The notes under the pieces: generated by a model
What the model saw: the letters and a program-made list of their open reading frames with translations, nothing else
The model's database searches: none
What the model was told of the DNA's origin: nothing
Translations under genes and position numbers: made by a program
Shown: one piece after another, positions 11,770 through 23,614 of the stretch
Numbering within the stretch: the stretch's first letter is position 1
How the letters are laid out: each line of letters starts with the position of its first letter
Source: Anagrus nilaparvatae
Lineage: Eukaryota > Arthropoda > Insecta > Hymenoptera > Mymaridae
Direction: 5' to 3'
Length of the DNA: 64,000 nt
Assembly: GCA_022575985.1 (NCBI GenBank)
Contig: JAKSXM010000266.1
Location: 1 to 64,000 of the forward strand

Positions 11770-13150
11770 ATATATTTAAAATCTACTTATTGTTTATTAA
11801 TTTTTATTATTTATTATTATGCAAGTTACCCAAATATTTCATAAAGATATCGAATATACAAAGATAATATTTGGGATATGATTGAGGGTTAAATTAAAAA
11901 ATGCCTCAGCTAAAATATAGCTATGTAAATGTAAATATGTAAATATTTATTCCATAACTTTCCAAAACCGTTTTTTATAAAGTAGGAATCCCTAAATCAA
12001 AAGTTTGTGACCCATAGAGTGAAAAAAATGTTTGCCTCTTAAAAAATGCTTTTAACCCGTGCCACCGTGCAACTCTATTTGACATTAAAATAGCATAGAG
12101 AAAATGAGAAAAATTATAACAAATAACTTATTTTATAGGTAACCTGATCATTTAAATTTTTGAAGATTTTTTATACTTGTGTAGGGCAAAAGTTTCAAGG
12201 ACAGAAAAAAGTTGTAAGCAAATAAAAATTTTGAAATCTTAGGCTAATAATTGGCCAACAAGAACGTAACTGGTTACAGAAAATAATTTTTTTGTCCAAA
12301 GAATTGAATAGCAAGGAGAAAATCAATCCAGAATGAAAAAATATTTTTAAAAAATATTTTAAAAAATATTTTATTTTACGATGAAAATGAAGCTGTCAAT
12401 TTAAAATTTTCATATTTAAAATAAAAATAAATTTTCCTTTTGAAAGAAATATTACCAAATTGGACAATTTGAAGAAAAAAATAATTGTTAGACGAAAGTT
12501 AACCTAGTTAAAAATTTTCAATGTATATAAAAATGTATGCGACCCCTAAAACTAGGAGTGAAATTTTACAGAATGTTAATTTCAAAATAAATTAATAATT
12601 TTCGTCCTAAAAGGAAAAGATATTTTTAATTATTAATTAATTTTTTTCTAGCTGCTTGATTATTTAAAATAAAAATTTTTTTTTAACCAGTTTTAACCTC
12701 TTATTGACCAATTATTAGCCGAAAATTTAAAAAATTTCACTTGTTAAAATTTTTACTGTCTGGACCTATAGATTTAAATTTTGCAGGGAATTTAATCTTA
12801 TCTATGTATCAAAATTTTTTAAAAAGTGTTATGGTAGCGTAGAAAAAAGGTATTAGATAATGAAAATTTTTCACGGTTTCAGCATGTTATTTAAATGAAA
12901 TATAGAGAATCTCGGCAGAACGGGTTAAATCCATTTGTTAATCGATTTATTAAATAGGGAATCAATATTTTGCGACCCTAAAACGTGAAAAAAAATTTTT
13001 TTCCCAAAATTTAGTCACAAAATTTTGATTCAGCTAAGAAACAGTGAGTTTGGAAAAAAACGGACACCTTAGTTGTATTTATGGATTTAGTGATTTTAAT
13101 TATGTACTGACAGACTAATATTATATCTGTAAATGTAAATGTTCTAAAAT
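11770..13150. other. Non-coding, old degenerate repeats
   Basis: No coding exon is evident. A phrase resembling TTTGNGACCC followed by GTGAAAAAAAT occurs near 12000, 12540 and 12975, and the rest is AT-rich. It lies between two exon relics of the decayed gene and would have been intronic. Confidence 0.4.
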
Positions 13151-13693
13151 TTTAGGAATGCAAGAGACTGAAAATGGAATTGAGAATGTATAAAAATTTT
13201 AATAAATCTCTGAATCTCAGTACAAAAAAATTCAGAAGATACAGATAATAACTCAATTGTTGGAACTCATTATGAAAATTTAAGTCACGCAGTTATTGAA
13301 AATGCTTACATAATGGCAAGCTACGAAATTCACAAAATTCACAGAAATTTTATAAATTATAAGCTTTGTAATTCTTATTAAACATATTTCTTATTATAAT
13401 AAAAATAATAAAAATAAGTATCATTTATTTTAGTTAAATTAGCAAAAAAAATTAAAACATCCTTGCCTTTTGAATCCTTATTTAAAAAATTTAAAATATA
13501 ATGTAAGTAGTTTAAGAATTTAGAAAAAAACTGCTGAACACGAAACAAACGTCAAAAATTATATCAGAGTGGCTTCATACCTTTACTTCCACCCTTCAAC
13601 CCCTTGAAATTTATATTTTTCTTATAAATTGATTTTGTTTTATTTTTAAAAGGAGTCTAACAGCTATTCTGAGCTGCTGAATCCGATTTATTG

Positions 13694-15590
13694 GAACAAT
13701 TAGCTGGTCCATTCTAAAACATTTAACATTGTGCCAAAAATTATTTATTTCTTATAACAAGAATATAAAAAAAGAATTTTTCAAAAATTTAAACACGGGC
13801 ACCCAAGTATCCGTTTGTTGATTAAAAAATTAAGTGTTTATAACAATTGGCAGGTCCATATACTTTTAACATTGTGCCAAAAATTATATATTTATTAACA
13901 TAATTATATATTTATTTACAAAAATAATATAAAAAAACAATTTTTCAAAAATTTAAACACGGGCACCGAAGCATCCATTTGTTAATTAAAAAATTAATTG
14001 CTTATAACAATTAGCACGACCACATACTTTTAACATTGGGCCAAAATTTATATATTAATTACAAAAGTAATATAAAAAAAGAATTTTTCAAAAATTTGAA
14101 CACGGGCACCCAAGCAGCCAATTGTTAACTAAAAAATTAATTGTTTATAACAATTAGCAGGTCCATATACTTTTAACATTGGGCCAAAAATCATATATTA
14201 ATTACAACAGTAATATAAAAAAGGAATTTTTCAAAAATTTAAACACGGGCACCCAAGCATCCATTTGTTAACTAAAAAATTATATGTTTATAACAATTAG
14301 CAGGTCCATATACTTTTAACATTGGGCCAAAATTTATATATTAATTACAAAAGTGATATAAAAAAGGAATTTTTCAAAAATTTAAACACGGGCACCCAAG
14401 AATCCATTTGTTAATTAATAAATTAATTGTTTATAACAATTAGCAGGTCCATATACTTTTAACATTAAGCCAAAATTTATATATTAATTACAAAAGTAAT
14501 ATAAAAAAAGAATTTTTCAAAAATTTAAACACGGGCACCCAAGCAGCCATTTGTTAACTAAAAAATTAATTGTTTATAACAATTAGCAGGTCCATATACT
14601 TTTAACATTGGGCCAAAAATCATATATTAATTACAAAAGAAATAAAAAAAAGAGTTTTTCAAAAATTTAAACACGGGCACCCAAGCATCCATTTGTTAAC
14701 TAAAAAATTATATGTTTATAACAATTAGCAGGTCCATATACTTTTAACATTGGGCCAAAATTTATATATTAATTACAAAAGTGATATAAGAAAAGAATTT
14801 TTCAAAAATTTAACCACGGGCACCCAAGCATCTATTTGTTAACTAAAAAATTAATTGTTTATAACAATTAGAAGGTACATATACTTTTAAAATTGGGCCA
14901 AAAATTATATATCAATTACAAAAGTAGTATAAAAAAGAATTTTTTAAAAATTTAAACACGTGCACCCAAGCATCCATTTGTTAACTAAAAAATTAATTGT
15001 TTATAACAATTAGCAGGTCCATATACTTTTAACATTGAGCCAAAAATTATATATTAATTACAAAAGTAAAATAAAAAAAGAATTTTTCAAAAATTTAAAC
15101 ACGGGCACCCAAGCATCCATTTTTTAACTAAAAAATTATATGTTTATAACAATTAGAAGGTCCATATACTTTTAACATTGAGCCAAAAATTATATATCAA
15201 TTACAAAAGTAATATAAAAAGGAATTTTTCAAAAATTTAAACACGGGCACCCAAGCATGCATTTGTTAACTAAAAAATTAATTGTTTCAAACAATTAGCA
15301 GGTCCATATACTTTTAACGTTGGGCCAAAAATTATATATCACTTACAAAAGTAATATAAAAAAAGAATTTTTAAAAAATTTAACGAAGGTAACTAAGATT
15401 CCATTTGTTAATTAAAAAATTAATTATTTATAACAATTAGCTTGTTCATTCTATAGAACATTCGGCATGACGCCAAAAATTACATATTTATTATAACAAT
15501 GAAATAAAAAAAGAATTTTTTAAAAATTTAATGCCAATGACTAAGACTCTATTTGTTAATTAACAAGTTCATTGTTTATATTATTTATTG
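13694..15590. repeat. Satellite array, 142-143 bp period, about 13 units
   Basis: AAACACGGGCACCCAAGCA recurs near 13794, 13961, 14100, 14243, 14386, 14528, 14670, 14814, 14956, 15098 and 15241, with diverged edge copies. Each unit continues with CCATTTGTTAACTAAAAAAT, TATAACAATTAGCAGGTCCA, ATACTTTTAACATTGGGCC and an A-rich end. Central units are about 95 percent alike by eye and edge units are degenerate, as expected from unequal crossing-over. Confidence 0.9.
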
Positions 15591-15845
15591 GCCAAATATT
15601 TTTTTTTGCATAACTATTTATTTGGTACCTTAATTTTTGTTAGATTAGTTAACTTAATTTTATATTTTTTGGTCGCATAATAATCCATTTTTTCCTGAAA
15701 AAATAATGTATTAATTAGTATGTGAAAATCGGATTGGAGAGGCCAACACACTTTTTCCTTCTATAAATGATATTATGTAATGTACAATTATATTATTTTT
15801 AAAATTTTTAAATACAAACAGCGCGCCACTGCTAATGCCTAGAAG

Positions 15846-15895
15846 AATCAGATGTCTTAGAAATGAATGTGCATTCATTTCTAAGACATCTGATT
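15846..15895. repeat. Perfect hairpin, 24 bp arms, 2 nt loop
   Basis: Bases 15846-15869 are the exact reverse complement of 15872-15895 (core GATGTCTTAGAAATGAATG), separated by TG. The flanks do not pair. It could be the tip-to-tip remnant of a small element, a cruciform site or an assembly artefact; the arms look too short for a typical microRNA precursor. Confidence 0.85.
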
Positions 15896-15899
15896 GCCT

Positions 15900-17238
15900 C
15901 GTATATCTTTAAAAATAATGTTTGGCCAACTAACACGTGCGGCGCTATCTTACAGTAGAAAATAACTAAAAAAAGTGCATTTTCTCTTAGTAGTTTTAAA
16001 GAAAATACTATCATTTTATTTTCTGAAATTCAAATATTTTATCATTCATAAGTTATATTTTATCGGTACACAGCATTTATTTAAGCAATATTATTTTGAA
16101 AGAAATAATATATACTTTAAATAATGACAAAAATAGGTACTTATTTTAATAAATAATTATGTATATTTTTTAAATATTTGCAAAAACTCTTTGTACCGAT
16201 AAAATATGCAGCATGTTCTAGCCACCAGCCAAATTTCGTTGAAAAATATTTAGAAATAAAGCCACAAATTAATAATGGATTTAACATGTAAAATAGTACC
16301 AGGTCACGTGACCCGGTAGACTCTTAAGGATAAAATTTATCTACGAGATGGAGCTCCAAGTCTGGTTTATCTATGAAAATAAAAAAAAATACCGCCATTT
16401 TGGGTTTAGACGCAAAAATAATTTTTTTTTTTACTGTAAGCATTTGTTGATTAGGTCCCATTGATTATCTTTTTTTTATTTTTGGGAAGATAGATAGCCA
16501 AATTTGGACTGATTTTTAAGTTATAACAAAAAAAAGCACTAAAAAATGGCATTTTTTTTTATAAATATGGCCAAAACTCATGCAAGGGCAAATTTTTTTT
16601 TTACTCCGACTACAGATTTGAAATCTATGACCTCAAAAACATAAGATCCTGTATTCTACAATAAATTTTTTTAATTTTCTTGAAAAAAATAATGTATCTA
16701 AAATAAATGTAAAATTTACGTTAATCTTGACATTATAATTAATATAATTGTTAATATAATTGTTTTCGCTATATTGCGTGCTGCGAATATTTTATTTGAA
16801 TAAATTGGCCAATATTGAATAATCAATAAGATCTATATTAAAAATTTACTATATGACACGTATTTCTAAAATCAGATACTCAATTATTGTAAAATTTTTT
16901 TCTTAAAACTGAGGAACCATAGAGGAACCATAGAGGAACTTCACAGAGGAACCTCTTTACAACCTATAAACATAAGTGTTTAGTTATATTTATATATTTT
17001 TTTGAGAAAAAAAAATTTACAGGTCTTCAAATATCTCAGAGATTGCAGTTGCTAATGATATTAATATGTAATGTAAAAAAACTTGAACGTCAACTAAATG
17101 CTATAAGTTTTACATATTTGAATTCACTCCTAGATGTTAATTTAATTTCAACTAATTATCATTCAATGTACTATAAGAATATCGTTTCCAAGCAAATATA
17201 AGGATAATGAACTATTATTAAAGTAAATTTAATAAAAA
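15900..17238. other. AT-rich DNA with a small inverted repeat
   Basis: ATATTTTATCGGTACA near 16055 returns inverted at about 16190-16208, outlining a ~150 bp MITE-like unit. At 16912-16965 there are three close copies of a GAGGAACC phrase, related to the palindrome at 3700 and 34024. No gene is seen. Confidence 0.4.
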
Positions 17239-17559
17239 ATGACTGGAGTTTTATTTTTTATCTATGTACCAACTATAAAATACGAACATTTTCTTTTAAA
17301 AGATAAATATTTTCATTCCGTGGATGATAGAATTAATAAAATACAAATTCGATTTAAGAATAAAAAAATTGATCCTCGTATTTTATCCATATCAAATAAT
17401 TTAAGTGAATACAATTCTATAAGCAGCCAAATAAAACCTAAAAAAAAATTAGAAAGCGCACAAACTCAAGTTATTAACAGAAGCTTTGAGCAGCAAAATT
17501 ATACCTCATACATAGACATGAAAACTGTAAGAAAAATTTTTCAATTTATTAGAGATTAA
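17239..17559 (+). CDS. Hypothetical small ORF, unrecognised
   Basis: A 106-codon frame from ATG to TAA encoding a Lys/Ile/Asn-rich peptide with no recognised motif. Base composition matches the AT-rich surroundings, and such frames arise by chance here. The C-terminal half (ESAQTQVINRSFEQQNYTSY) is less repetitive than neighbouring DNA, so it could be an exon relic. Confidence 0.15.
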   Translation: MTGVLFFIYVPTIKYEHFLLKDKYFHSVDDRINKIQIRFKNKKIDPRILSISNNLSEYNSISSQIKPKKKLESAQTQVINRSFEQQNYTSYIDMKTVRKIFQFIRD

Positions 17560-17734
17560 AGTATTTAACACTAATCTAAAAAAATGTTTATCATTTTTGT
17601 AAGATATCTAAAAATTCAGTTATTAAATAATCCGCATAAAAATCGGTAATTATATTAAAGACTACTGCAGAAAAAGGTTCCGGCCGCAGTATATTTTTCA
17701 CATTTTTTTAACTCAATTTGATAATTTGTGTAAA

Positions 17735-18015
17735 AAAAAGATTCCAAGGGTTGGCACCCCTGCACCCCCCTTCGTTCACCGGGGGAGATTCAAACTTGTT
17801 TTGGACTCAAAAAATAATATCTCCAGACCAAATCATCCAATTGGCGCGTGAATGGTGTAAATTTTTTTTTCTTCAAAAAATACACCAAGAAAAATTTTTT
17901 ATTTTATTTTTAACTCATTTTGAGGTTAAAAACTTTAAAAAACTTCATTTTTAGCTTTTTTGAGGGTCTAAACATTGAGATATCTTGGGACAGAGGAAAA
18001 ACTCCTTTTTTTCAT
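17735..18015. repeat. Inverted copy of the 7430-7690 repeat
   Basis: Shares the CGTTCACCGGGGGAGATTC block, the TATCTCCAGACC-like segment and the GAGATATCTTGGGACAGAGG end with 7430-7690 on the opposite strand. Non-coding. At about 18054-18130 a further segment (TTCAAATATAAGATTTA) is repeated directly at about 18463-18520, on the two sides of the tRNA-like sequence. Confidence 0.55.
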
Positions 18016-18219
18016 GCTCAGGTGAACATCGTCTAAGACTACTTTTTAACATGTATCTTTCAAATATAAGATTTATGATAGATCGAAAAAATCGTAATTA
18101 TAATTATTATTTGAAAAAATATGTCGAACGATAAATTTAATTAATACCATTTTGGTAATAGATTGAAAAAGCTGCCTCTTGAATGAAGGAAAGTGTTTTT
18201 AATTGTCTTCGGCGGTCGG

Positions 18220-18292
18220 TCCTCGATATCCTAGTGGGTAGAGCGTTTGGCTAGATAACATTTAGTCGAGGGTTCGAGCCCCTCTCGAGGCA
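18220..18292 (+). tRNA. tRNA-like sequence, probably a pseudogene
   Basis: A 73-nt stretch with A-box-like TAGTGGGTAGAGCG and a strong B-box GGTTCGAGCCC. The T arm is ideal (GAGGG, seven-base loop TTCGAGC, CCCTC), and the acceptor strands CCTCGA and TCGAGG pair over six bases. The first acceptor pair, the D stem and the anticodon stem do not fold cleanly, and no anticodon can be assigned. It is best read as a tRNA pseudogene or the head of a tRNA-derived SINE; the direct repeat around it favours transposition. Confidence 0.4.
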
Positions 18293-18554
18293 ATATGATG
18301 GACACATTTTTTCATTCAAAACCACATTTTTAAGTAAAATAATTAATTAATTTAATTAAAAAAATTATTTTCCATCTATTAAAAAATTTTAATAATTTAT
18401 TTAAAATTGTAATAAATTATAAATAAAAATTAATGGCATGAAATTGCTTTTAATTACCTTTGAAATATAAGATTTACGTTTGATAAAAAAAATTGTAATG
18501 ATAATAATTATTACCTTTAAATTTATAAATTTACCAACATAAATACATGAAATG

Positions 18555-19068
18555 TAGTTTTTGATCATAAAGAACAAAAACCATATAATTGATAGAAAAC
18601 TTTCAATTTTTTAGAATACATCAGACATTTTTGATATCCAGAATGCATCTAACCATGAAAACATAGGGTCTCTGGTTCAAGTCCGGCTTGAAGAGCATTT
18701 TTTTCTTTCAAAAATAATTTTAAATTTATTTAAAAATAAAATAGTATATTAAGAATCAAGGGCGTAAAAGTTTCGGCACTAGCGTGAGCACTAGCACGAG
18801 TGCTCGGCAAAGCCGGGCACGAGTGATATGTGTTCACGCTTTTGTCTAAAGTATTTCGCCCATGGTGCTTACACTATTTTTTGCCCACCTAGACGTAGAA
18901 CGAGTTCAGGAAATTCTTTACATTCGAGTTTTAAGCCCGGGAGGGCAAAAAATCCATTTTTAATTAAATGGATAGATGCATTCTTGATATTAAAAATGTC
19001 TGATGTACTCTAAAAAATTGATAGTTTCTATCAAATATAAGGTTATTGTTCGTTATGATCTGTAGTAT
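18555..19068. mobile_element. Short inverted-repeat element (~510 bp)
   Basis: The left arm, 18555-18655 (with TCATAAAGAACAA and ACATCAGACATTTTTGATAT), returns inverted at 18955-19068 with about 80 percent identity by eye. The interior holds a second B-box-like phrase, GGTTCAAGTCCGG, near 18678, and a GC-rich stretch 18790-18825 with GTGCTCGGCAAAGCCGGGCAC. No ORF of note. Confidence 0.55.
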
Positions 19069-19158
19069 ACACCCCTGGGGTATATAGATATTAATGAAAT
19101 ATGTAACGAGGCATTTTTGCCCTTTACAAGCAAATATTAAATATTAAATTACTTAATA

Positions 19159-19930
19159 CTAGCATAGGTGATAGGGGGGCTCCGCCCCCCTGTGTCGCAT
19201 TTATTTCTGTTTCTGTTGCTTCAAAAAATCATTTTTTACTGCAAATTTATAATTATGCAAACACATTCAAACTATTGCGTAGTGATTAGAGCAGCGTTGG
19301 TGAAACATTAGTGAAAAATTTTAAGATCTGATTGATTTTCTAATTATAATAGAGCATTATCGAGCTCTTCTGGATTATATTTTGATACTTCATTTTGACA
19401 TTGATTCGACCCTGATGATGAAACACATACACACAGACCCACAAATAGATGAATATAAATACCACAAAAAGTAAAAAAATTAAAAAAATTTTCCGACCAG
19501 CTTCAAACATATTTTATAAAATTTTAAAGATACCTGCGTTTTGAATAAAAATTTAGGAGAATATGCAAGAATTGGTGCCAAATCGAATACTACGAAGTTT
19601 GACAATAAAATTTTTCGATTGTCTCAAGATATTTATTTTTTGTTAAAAATTTTTAAAAATTTTATTAATTTCAAAAATATTTTATAAAATTTTAAAGATA
19701 CCTCCGTTTTGAATAAAAATTTAGGAGAATACGTAAAAATTGGTGCTTAATCGAATAGTACAAACTTGTGACAACAAAATTTGTCGATAGTCTCGAGATT
19801 TTTCAAAATTTTATCAATTTCAAAAACACTAAAAATTGAATATCTCCAAAAGTACGATAGCTGACTCGCAAAACTATAGCCTATTTCACTTGCGGACATT
19901 TTTTCTTCAATTTGACACCGGTTTTATAGA
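19159..19930 (-). mobile_element. Helitron-like 3' end plus satellite-like body
   Basis: Read on the minus strand, a GC-rich hairpin (GGGGGG-CGGA-GCCCCCC, about 19174-19190) is followed about a dozen bases later by CTAG (19162-19159) and then T. Helitrons end in a hairpin followed by CTRR inserted before T. The adjoining body, 19390-19930, is shared with both arms of the foldback at 28313-29931. No Rep/helicase gene is present, so it is at most a non-autonomous derivative. Confidence 0.45.
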
Positions 19931-20577
19931 ATTTCGTGGAGTGGTCTAAAGGGCCAAGAATTGTTTAAAAACATTTTTAATATTCATCTTTAGTCTTAGC
20001 GTCTCAAAAAATATAAGAATTCACATTGAGTTTTCATTTTTCTAATAAAAATGTTTTTAACTCGTTCAGGGGGGGGGGGGTTTGCTCTACAGGGCCAAGC
20101 ATTGGTTAAAAACATTTTTTATATGCATCTTTGGTTGCAACATCTCAAAGAACATAAGAATACACATTAAGTTTTAATTTTCCTAATAAAAATATTTTTA
20201 ACTCGTTTGGGGTGGTTGAATGCGGGCACTGGGGTGGCCTAGAAGATCAAGCATTGGTTAAAAACATTTTTTACATTCATCTTTGGTTTCAGCGCCTCAG
20301 AAAACATAACAATACACATTGAGTTTTAGCTTTTGTAATAACAATTTTTATATCTCGTTTTGGGGGGGATGTTCATGGGGCCACTGGGGTGGTTTACAGG
20401 GCCAAATATTAGTAGAAAATATTTTTTATATTCATTTTTGGTTTCACCGTCCCAAAAAATATTAGAATTCATATTAATTTTTAATTTTTTTAATAAATTT
20501 AATATTTTTAATATTTTTACCCGTTTGGGGGGGGGGGGGGTATGAATGGGGGCACTGGGGCGTCTACAGGGCCAAAC
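19930..20577. repeat. Tandem ~150 bp repeat, interrupted by the copia element
   Basis: Units share AAGCATTGGTTAAAAACATT, TTTGGTTTCAGCGCCTCA, AACATAAGAATACACATT and a G-run (CTCGTTTGGGGG). Copies begin near 19955, 20096, 20248 and 20403. The next unit is split by the copia insertion and resumes at 23146-23290, so the array predates the insertion. Confidence 0.7.
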
Positions 20578-20808
20578 TGTTAAAATAATTGAATAACATT
20601 TTAATTATAACATTATTATCTTTATTAACAAAATATAATACTCTAGTAAAATATACATTAAATACATTCTTTTTATACATATATTTCTTATCAAACTATA
20701 AGTACTTTACTATCTTATTATCTACCACGCACCTTACATTTACCTTACACGCATCTATCACGTTTTAATCAAGTGATATTCTTATTTAAATTTACTTATA
20801 TTTCAACC
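20578..20808 (-). repeat. 3' LTR of the copia element
   Basis: Differs from the other LTR at only a few positions (for example ACATTA versus ACCTTA, ACATAT versus ACGTAT, and the last bases). It lies directly beside the purine-rich tract at 20808-20818. Confidence 0.9.
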
Positions 20809-20839
20809 CTTTTCTCTAATTAGGTCATAAGTTTGTCTA

Positions 20840-21783
20840 TTTAAATATTCTGTCCCATTATCGCATCGTAACTTTTTAATTTTCTTACCCGTTAAATTTT
20901 CGACTTGATTTATATATTCTACAAAGCAACCGTAGGTTTCACTTTTGGATTTAATAGTAAAGACTTTTCCTATCTTGCTGTAATCGCAGCCTTATGCCTT
21001 ACGCTGTAAGCCTGTATGCCTTTGGGGACCATTTAAATCTGTATGAACAATTTCTAAAATATCATTTGCTCTTTGACGATTATTTTTAAAGCTTAAATTT
21101 GGCATTTTATTTCTTATACATGTGCCACATTTTAAATATTCATTTTCTATGTTTTCAGGTAAACCATCAACTAAATTATTCTGACATATGGTATTTAAAT
21201 AATTAAAATTTACATGCCCTAATTTTCTATGTAATTTTTCTTTTACCGTCATATTATTATTGAACTCTGTGAGATACGTTTGTTTATCTATAACATATTC
21301 ATTTCTTTCATTAAATACGTTTTTATCTTTAGTATTGACAAAACTACTCATTTTATACAAATTATTTACTTTATATGATATCGCTATCAAATCATTATTC
21401 TTTTTGTTATAAATTTTTGCCGTATTATCAATTGATATAATTTTATTATTTTCTGTGACTCTACCATAACTAATTAAATTTCTATCCATATCTTTAACAA
21501 AGTAAACATTTTTCAAATTTATTTCAACTTCACGATTATTTATCATAAATGTGCTCAAGATATTTCCCACCTTAGTAGCTTTTATTATTTGCCCATTTCC
21601 TACTTTTGCATTACTTGGCACTTTTAAATTTACACATTCAGTAAAATAATTATCATTATTTATTTTATGATCGGTACAGCCGCTATCTAAAATGCAATCA
21701 ATTTTATTTTTCTCGCTATTATTTACTTCTATAATATTATTACCTGTACTGCAGTTAACCTCTGTACAAAAGGTGTTGCCCAT
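20840..21783 (-). pseudogene. pol: copia protease and integrase N-terminus, truncated Pol
   Basis: The frame (21783-20992, open further upstream) has the aspartic protease motif LDSGCTDH at about 21690-21667, then the GAG-pre-integrase domain with LHRKLGHVNFNYL and the zinc-binding CGTC. It continues into HTDLNGPQ, after which the frame is lost near 20992. A short integrase-core relic with LRCDNGTEYLN follows at about 20890-20850 in another frame. Nothing resembling reverse transcriptase follows before the 3' LTR. Confidence 0.85.
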
Positions 21784-22265
21784 ATAATTACCCTCATTAC
21801 TTCCATTTTCTTGCCTTTCATGCTGCTGTTGCCAGATGCCTCCACGACCACGTTGATAAGAGTTATATCGCCCTCTATATCCATTGTTAAAGTTGCCACG
21901 ATGAGTGAATGACCGCCCACGTGCACCTCCTTGCCTTGGCTGTCCTCTGCTTCCCCTTGGATTTCCATTTTGGCCTCTAAAATTTCCTCTCCATGAATTA
22001 CTTGAACTTTGATTTTGGGGACAATCATATTGAAAATGCCCAATTCCATTACATTTATAGCAAGTTTTCTATTTTTTTCTTTCAGCTTTAAAAGCACTTG
22101 CATTTCCGTAGCGACCTTTAGTTTTTGTATCTTCTTCATTTTCTTTTTCTTCAAACATCTTAATCTTATTTTTCACAAAATCTACTGTCTAATCCTCTTC
22201 TTTTAAAACATCAATCAGATCTCCAATGTAGCTAAAGGAGCTTGGTAAAGTTCTCAATAGGTAAT

Positions 22266-22871
22266 TTAATTTTCTTTTTCATTTACTTGTGCACCAGCAT
22301 TTTTTAATTCAATAATTAATTTTTCAAACATACTGAAAAATTCTCCAGATTCTTCAAAATCTTTTAACTTCAATTTTTCTATTTTATTTCTTACACATAT
22401 TTGTAACGCTGTTGACTCACGTAAATTCATGCTATCTAATTTTTTTATAATATCAAAAGCCGTTTCCTCCTCACTTATAAATTCCATTTGGCGGTTTGAC
22501 AATGCGCTATATAAATAGTTGATTGCTTTCAAATCATTTGCGTCCCATGTATCTTTATTTTCTGTAGCATTCATTTTTCTTGTTGCTACGTGATCACATT
22601 TTTTTAATTTTAAATATGTCAAAATTCTTTTCTTCCATGTGCTATAATCCTTGCCATCAAATATTGGCAACACTATTTTGACTTCGTCGGCCATTTCGTT
22701 TTCTTCACTTTTTTCTTTAAATTTTTCAAATCCTTTAGCTTTTATTTCTTCTTGTTCTATTTTTTCTTTTGCCAATTTATATAATTCAAAAAAACTTAAT
22801 TTTTCACTTTCGTCATTACTATTTTTATCTTGTGCATTTTCACCTTTTTTATTATTTTCATCATCACTCAT
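22266..22871 (-). pseudogene. gag: copia Gag, frameshifted
   Basis: ATG at 22871. An acidic/Lys-rich N-terminus is followed, from about residue 60, by the copia-type capsid region (LPIFDGKDYSTWKKRILTYL), then LDSMNLRESTALQI. The frame closes at 22266 in an A-rich run; just beyond, the capsid continues in another frame (LRTLPSSFSYIGDLIDVL), showing a one-base shift, and soon meets an in-frame TAG. The CCHC knuckle CYKCNGIGHFQYDC lies at 22062-22021, followed by a Gly/Arg-rich stretch. The reading frame is therefore broken. Confidence 0.8.
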
Positions 22872-22913
22872 TACTCAGTTTTAGAAATATTCATTAACCA
22901 CCGAAATGCTACC

Positions 22914-23145
22914 ATGTTAAAATAATTGAATAACATTTTAATTATAACATTATTATCTTTATTAACAAAATATAATACTCTAGTAAAATATACCTTAAAT
23001 ACATTCTTTTTATACGTATATTTCTTATCAAACTATAAGTACTTTACTATCTTATTATCTACCACGCACCTTACATTTACCTTACACGCATCTATCACGT
23101 TTTAATCAAGTGATATTCTTATTTAAATTTACTTATATTTCAACA
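22914..23145 (-). repeat. 5' LTR of the copia element
   Basis: Ends in the canonical TG...CA and is followed by the target duplication CAAAC. In minus orientation it precedes the primer-binding-like sequence and gag. Confidence 0.9.
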
Positions 23146-23614
23146 CAAACGTTGGTTTAAAACATTTTTTGTATACATTTTTGGTATAAGCGTGCCAAAA
23201 AACATGAGTATATAGTCCAAATTTCGTTTTTCCAAAAAAAAATTTTTTTTAACTTTTTGGGGGGGCATATGGGGGCGCTGGGGGCAAATTGGCTAGTTAA
23301 ATTGTATTTCTATGGCCATATTCGGTTTTAGCACCACCAGAAACCCCCATTCCATGGGGTTTACCTTCTGGCACATGAATTTTTTTTTTGTGTGCCTGTG
23401 TTATTTTATATATATAAAAAAGAAATTATAAATAATAATAAAAATATTATACTAGGGGTTTAATACTTCAGATTGTAAATTACATTTCATGTATTTATCT
23501 TGGTAAATTTAAAAATTTTAAATTACCCACGAACATTGATAAATTAATTTCTAATTTATCTACAATTACTTGAATAGTAATTATTACTATAGAAATTATG
23601 GGTTAATAAATTAA

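Larger units (their letters stand above)
8099..13390 (+). pseudogene. Decayed multi-exon gene, possibly related to BEN-type genes
   Basis: Several short open stretches are bounded by AG and GT sites: 8099-8251 (ATG start), 8331-8397, 8461-8515, about 9016-9093, about 10899-11045, about 11496-11620, about 11674-11759 and 13156 onward to about 13380. Exons 2-3 encode a Lys-rich segment. Those at 11674 and 13156 join in phase and give a Leu/Lys-rich coiled-coil-like stretch (LKLHEECKRLKMELRMYK). Signs of decay are a phase mismatch between the first two exons, shifts at A-runs near 9030 and 13225, an in-frame TAG near 11584, and a foldback element inserted in or beside the fifth exon. Function is not recognised; kinship with the BEN-like gene nearby is a guess from exon style and neighbourhood. 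Confidence 0.4.
20578..23145 (-). mobile_element. Ty1/copia retrotransposon, internally deleted
   Basis: Two ~231 bp LTRs (20578-20808 and 22914-23145) begin TGTTAAAA on the plus strand and flank minus-strand gag-pol remnants. The target duplication CAAAC is at 20573-20577 and 23146-23150. Directly inside the 5' LTR (22913 downward) is a primer-site-like TGGTAGCATTTCGGTGG, and inside the 3' LTR the purine tract AGAGAAAAGGG. Gag, protease, pre-integrase and a piece of integrase remain. The rest of integrase, reverse transcriptase and RNase H are absent. Near-identical LTRs show recent insertion, so the deletion probably predates its mobilisation in trans. Confidence 0.92.

Noticed and set aside
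13694..15590. CRISPR-like regular repeats
   Set aside because: Whole 142 bp units repeat without unique spacers, in eukaryotic DNA; it is a satellite.
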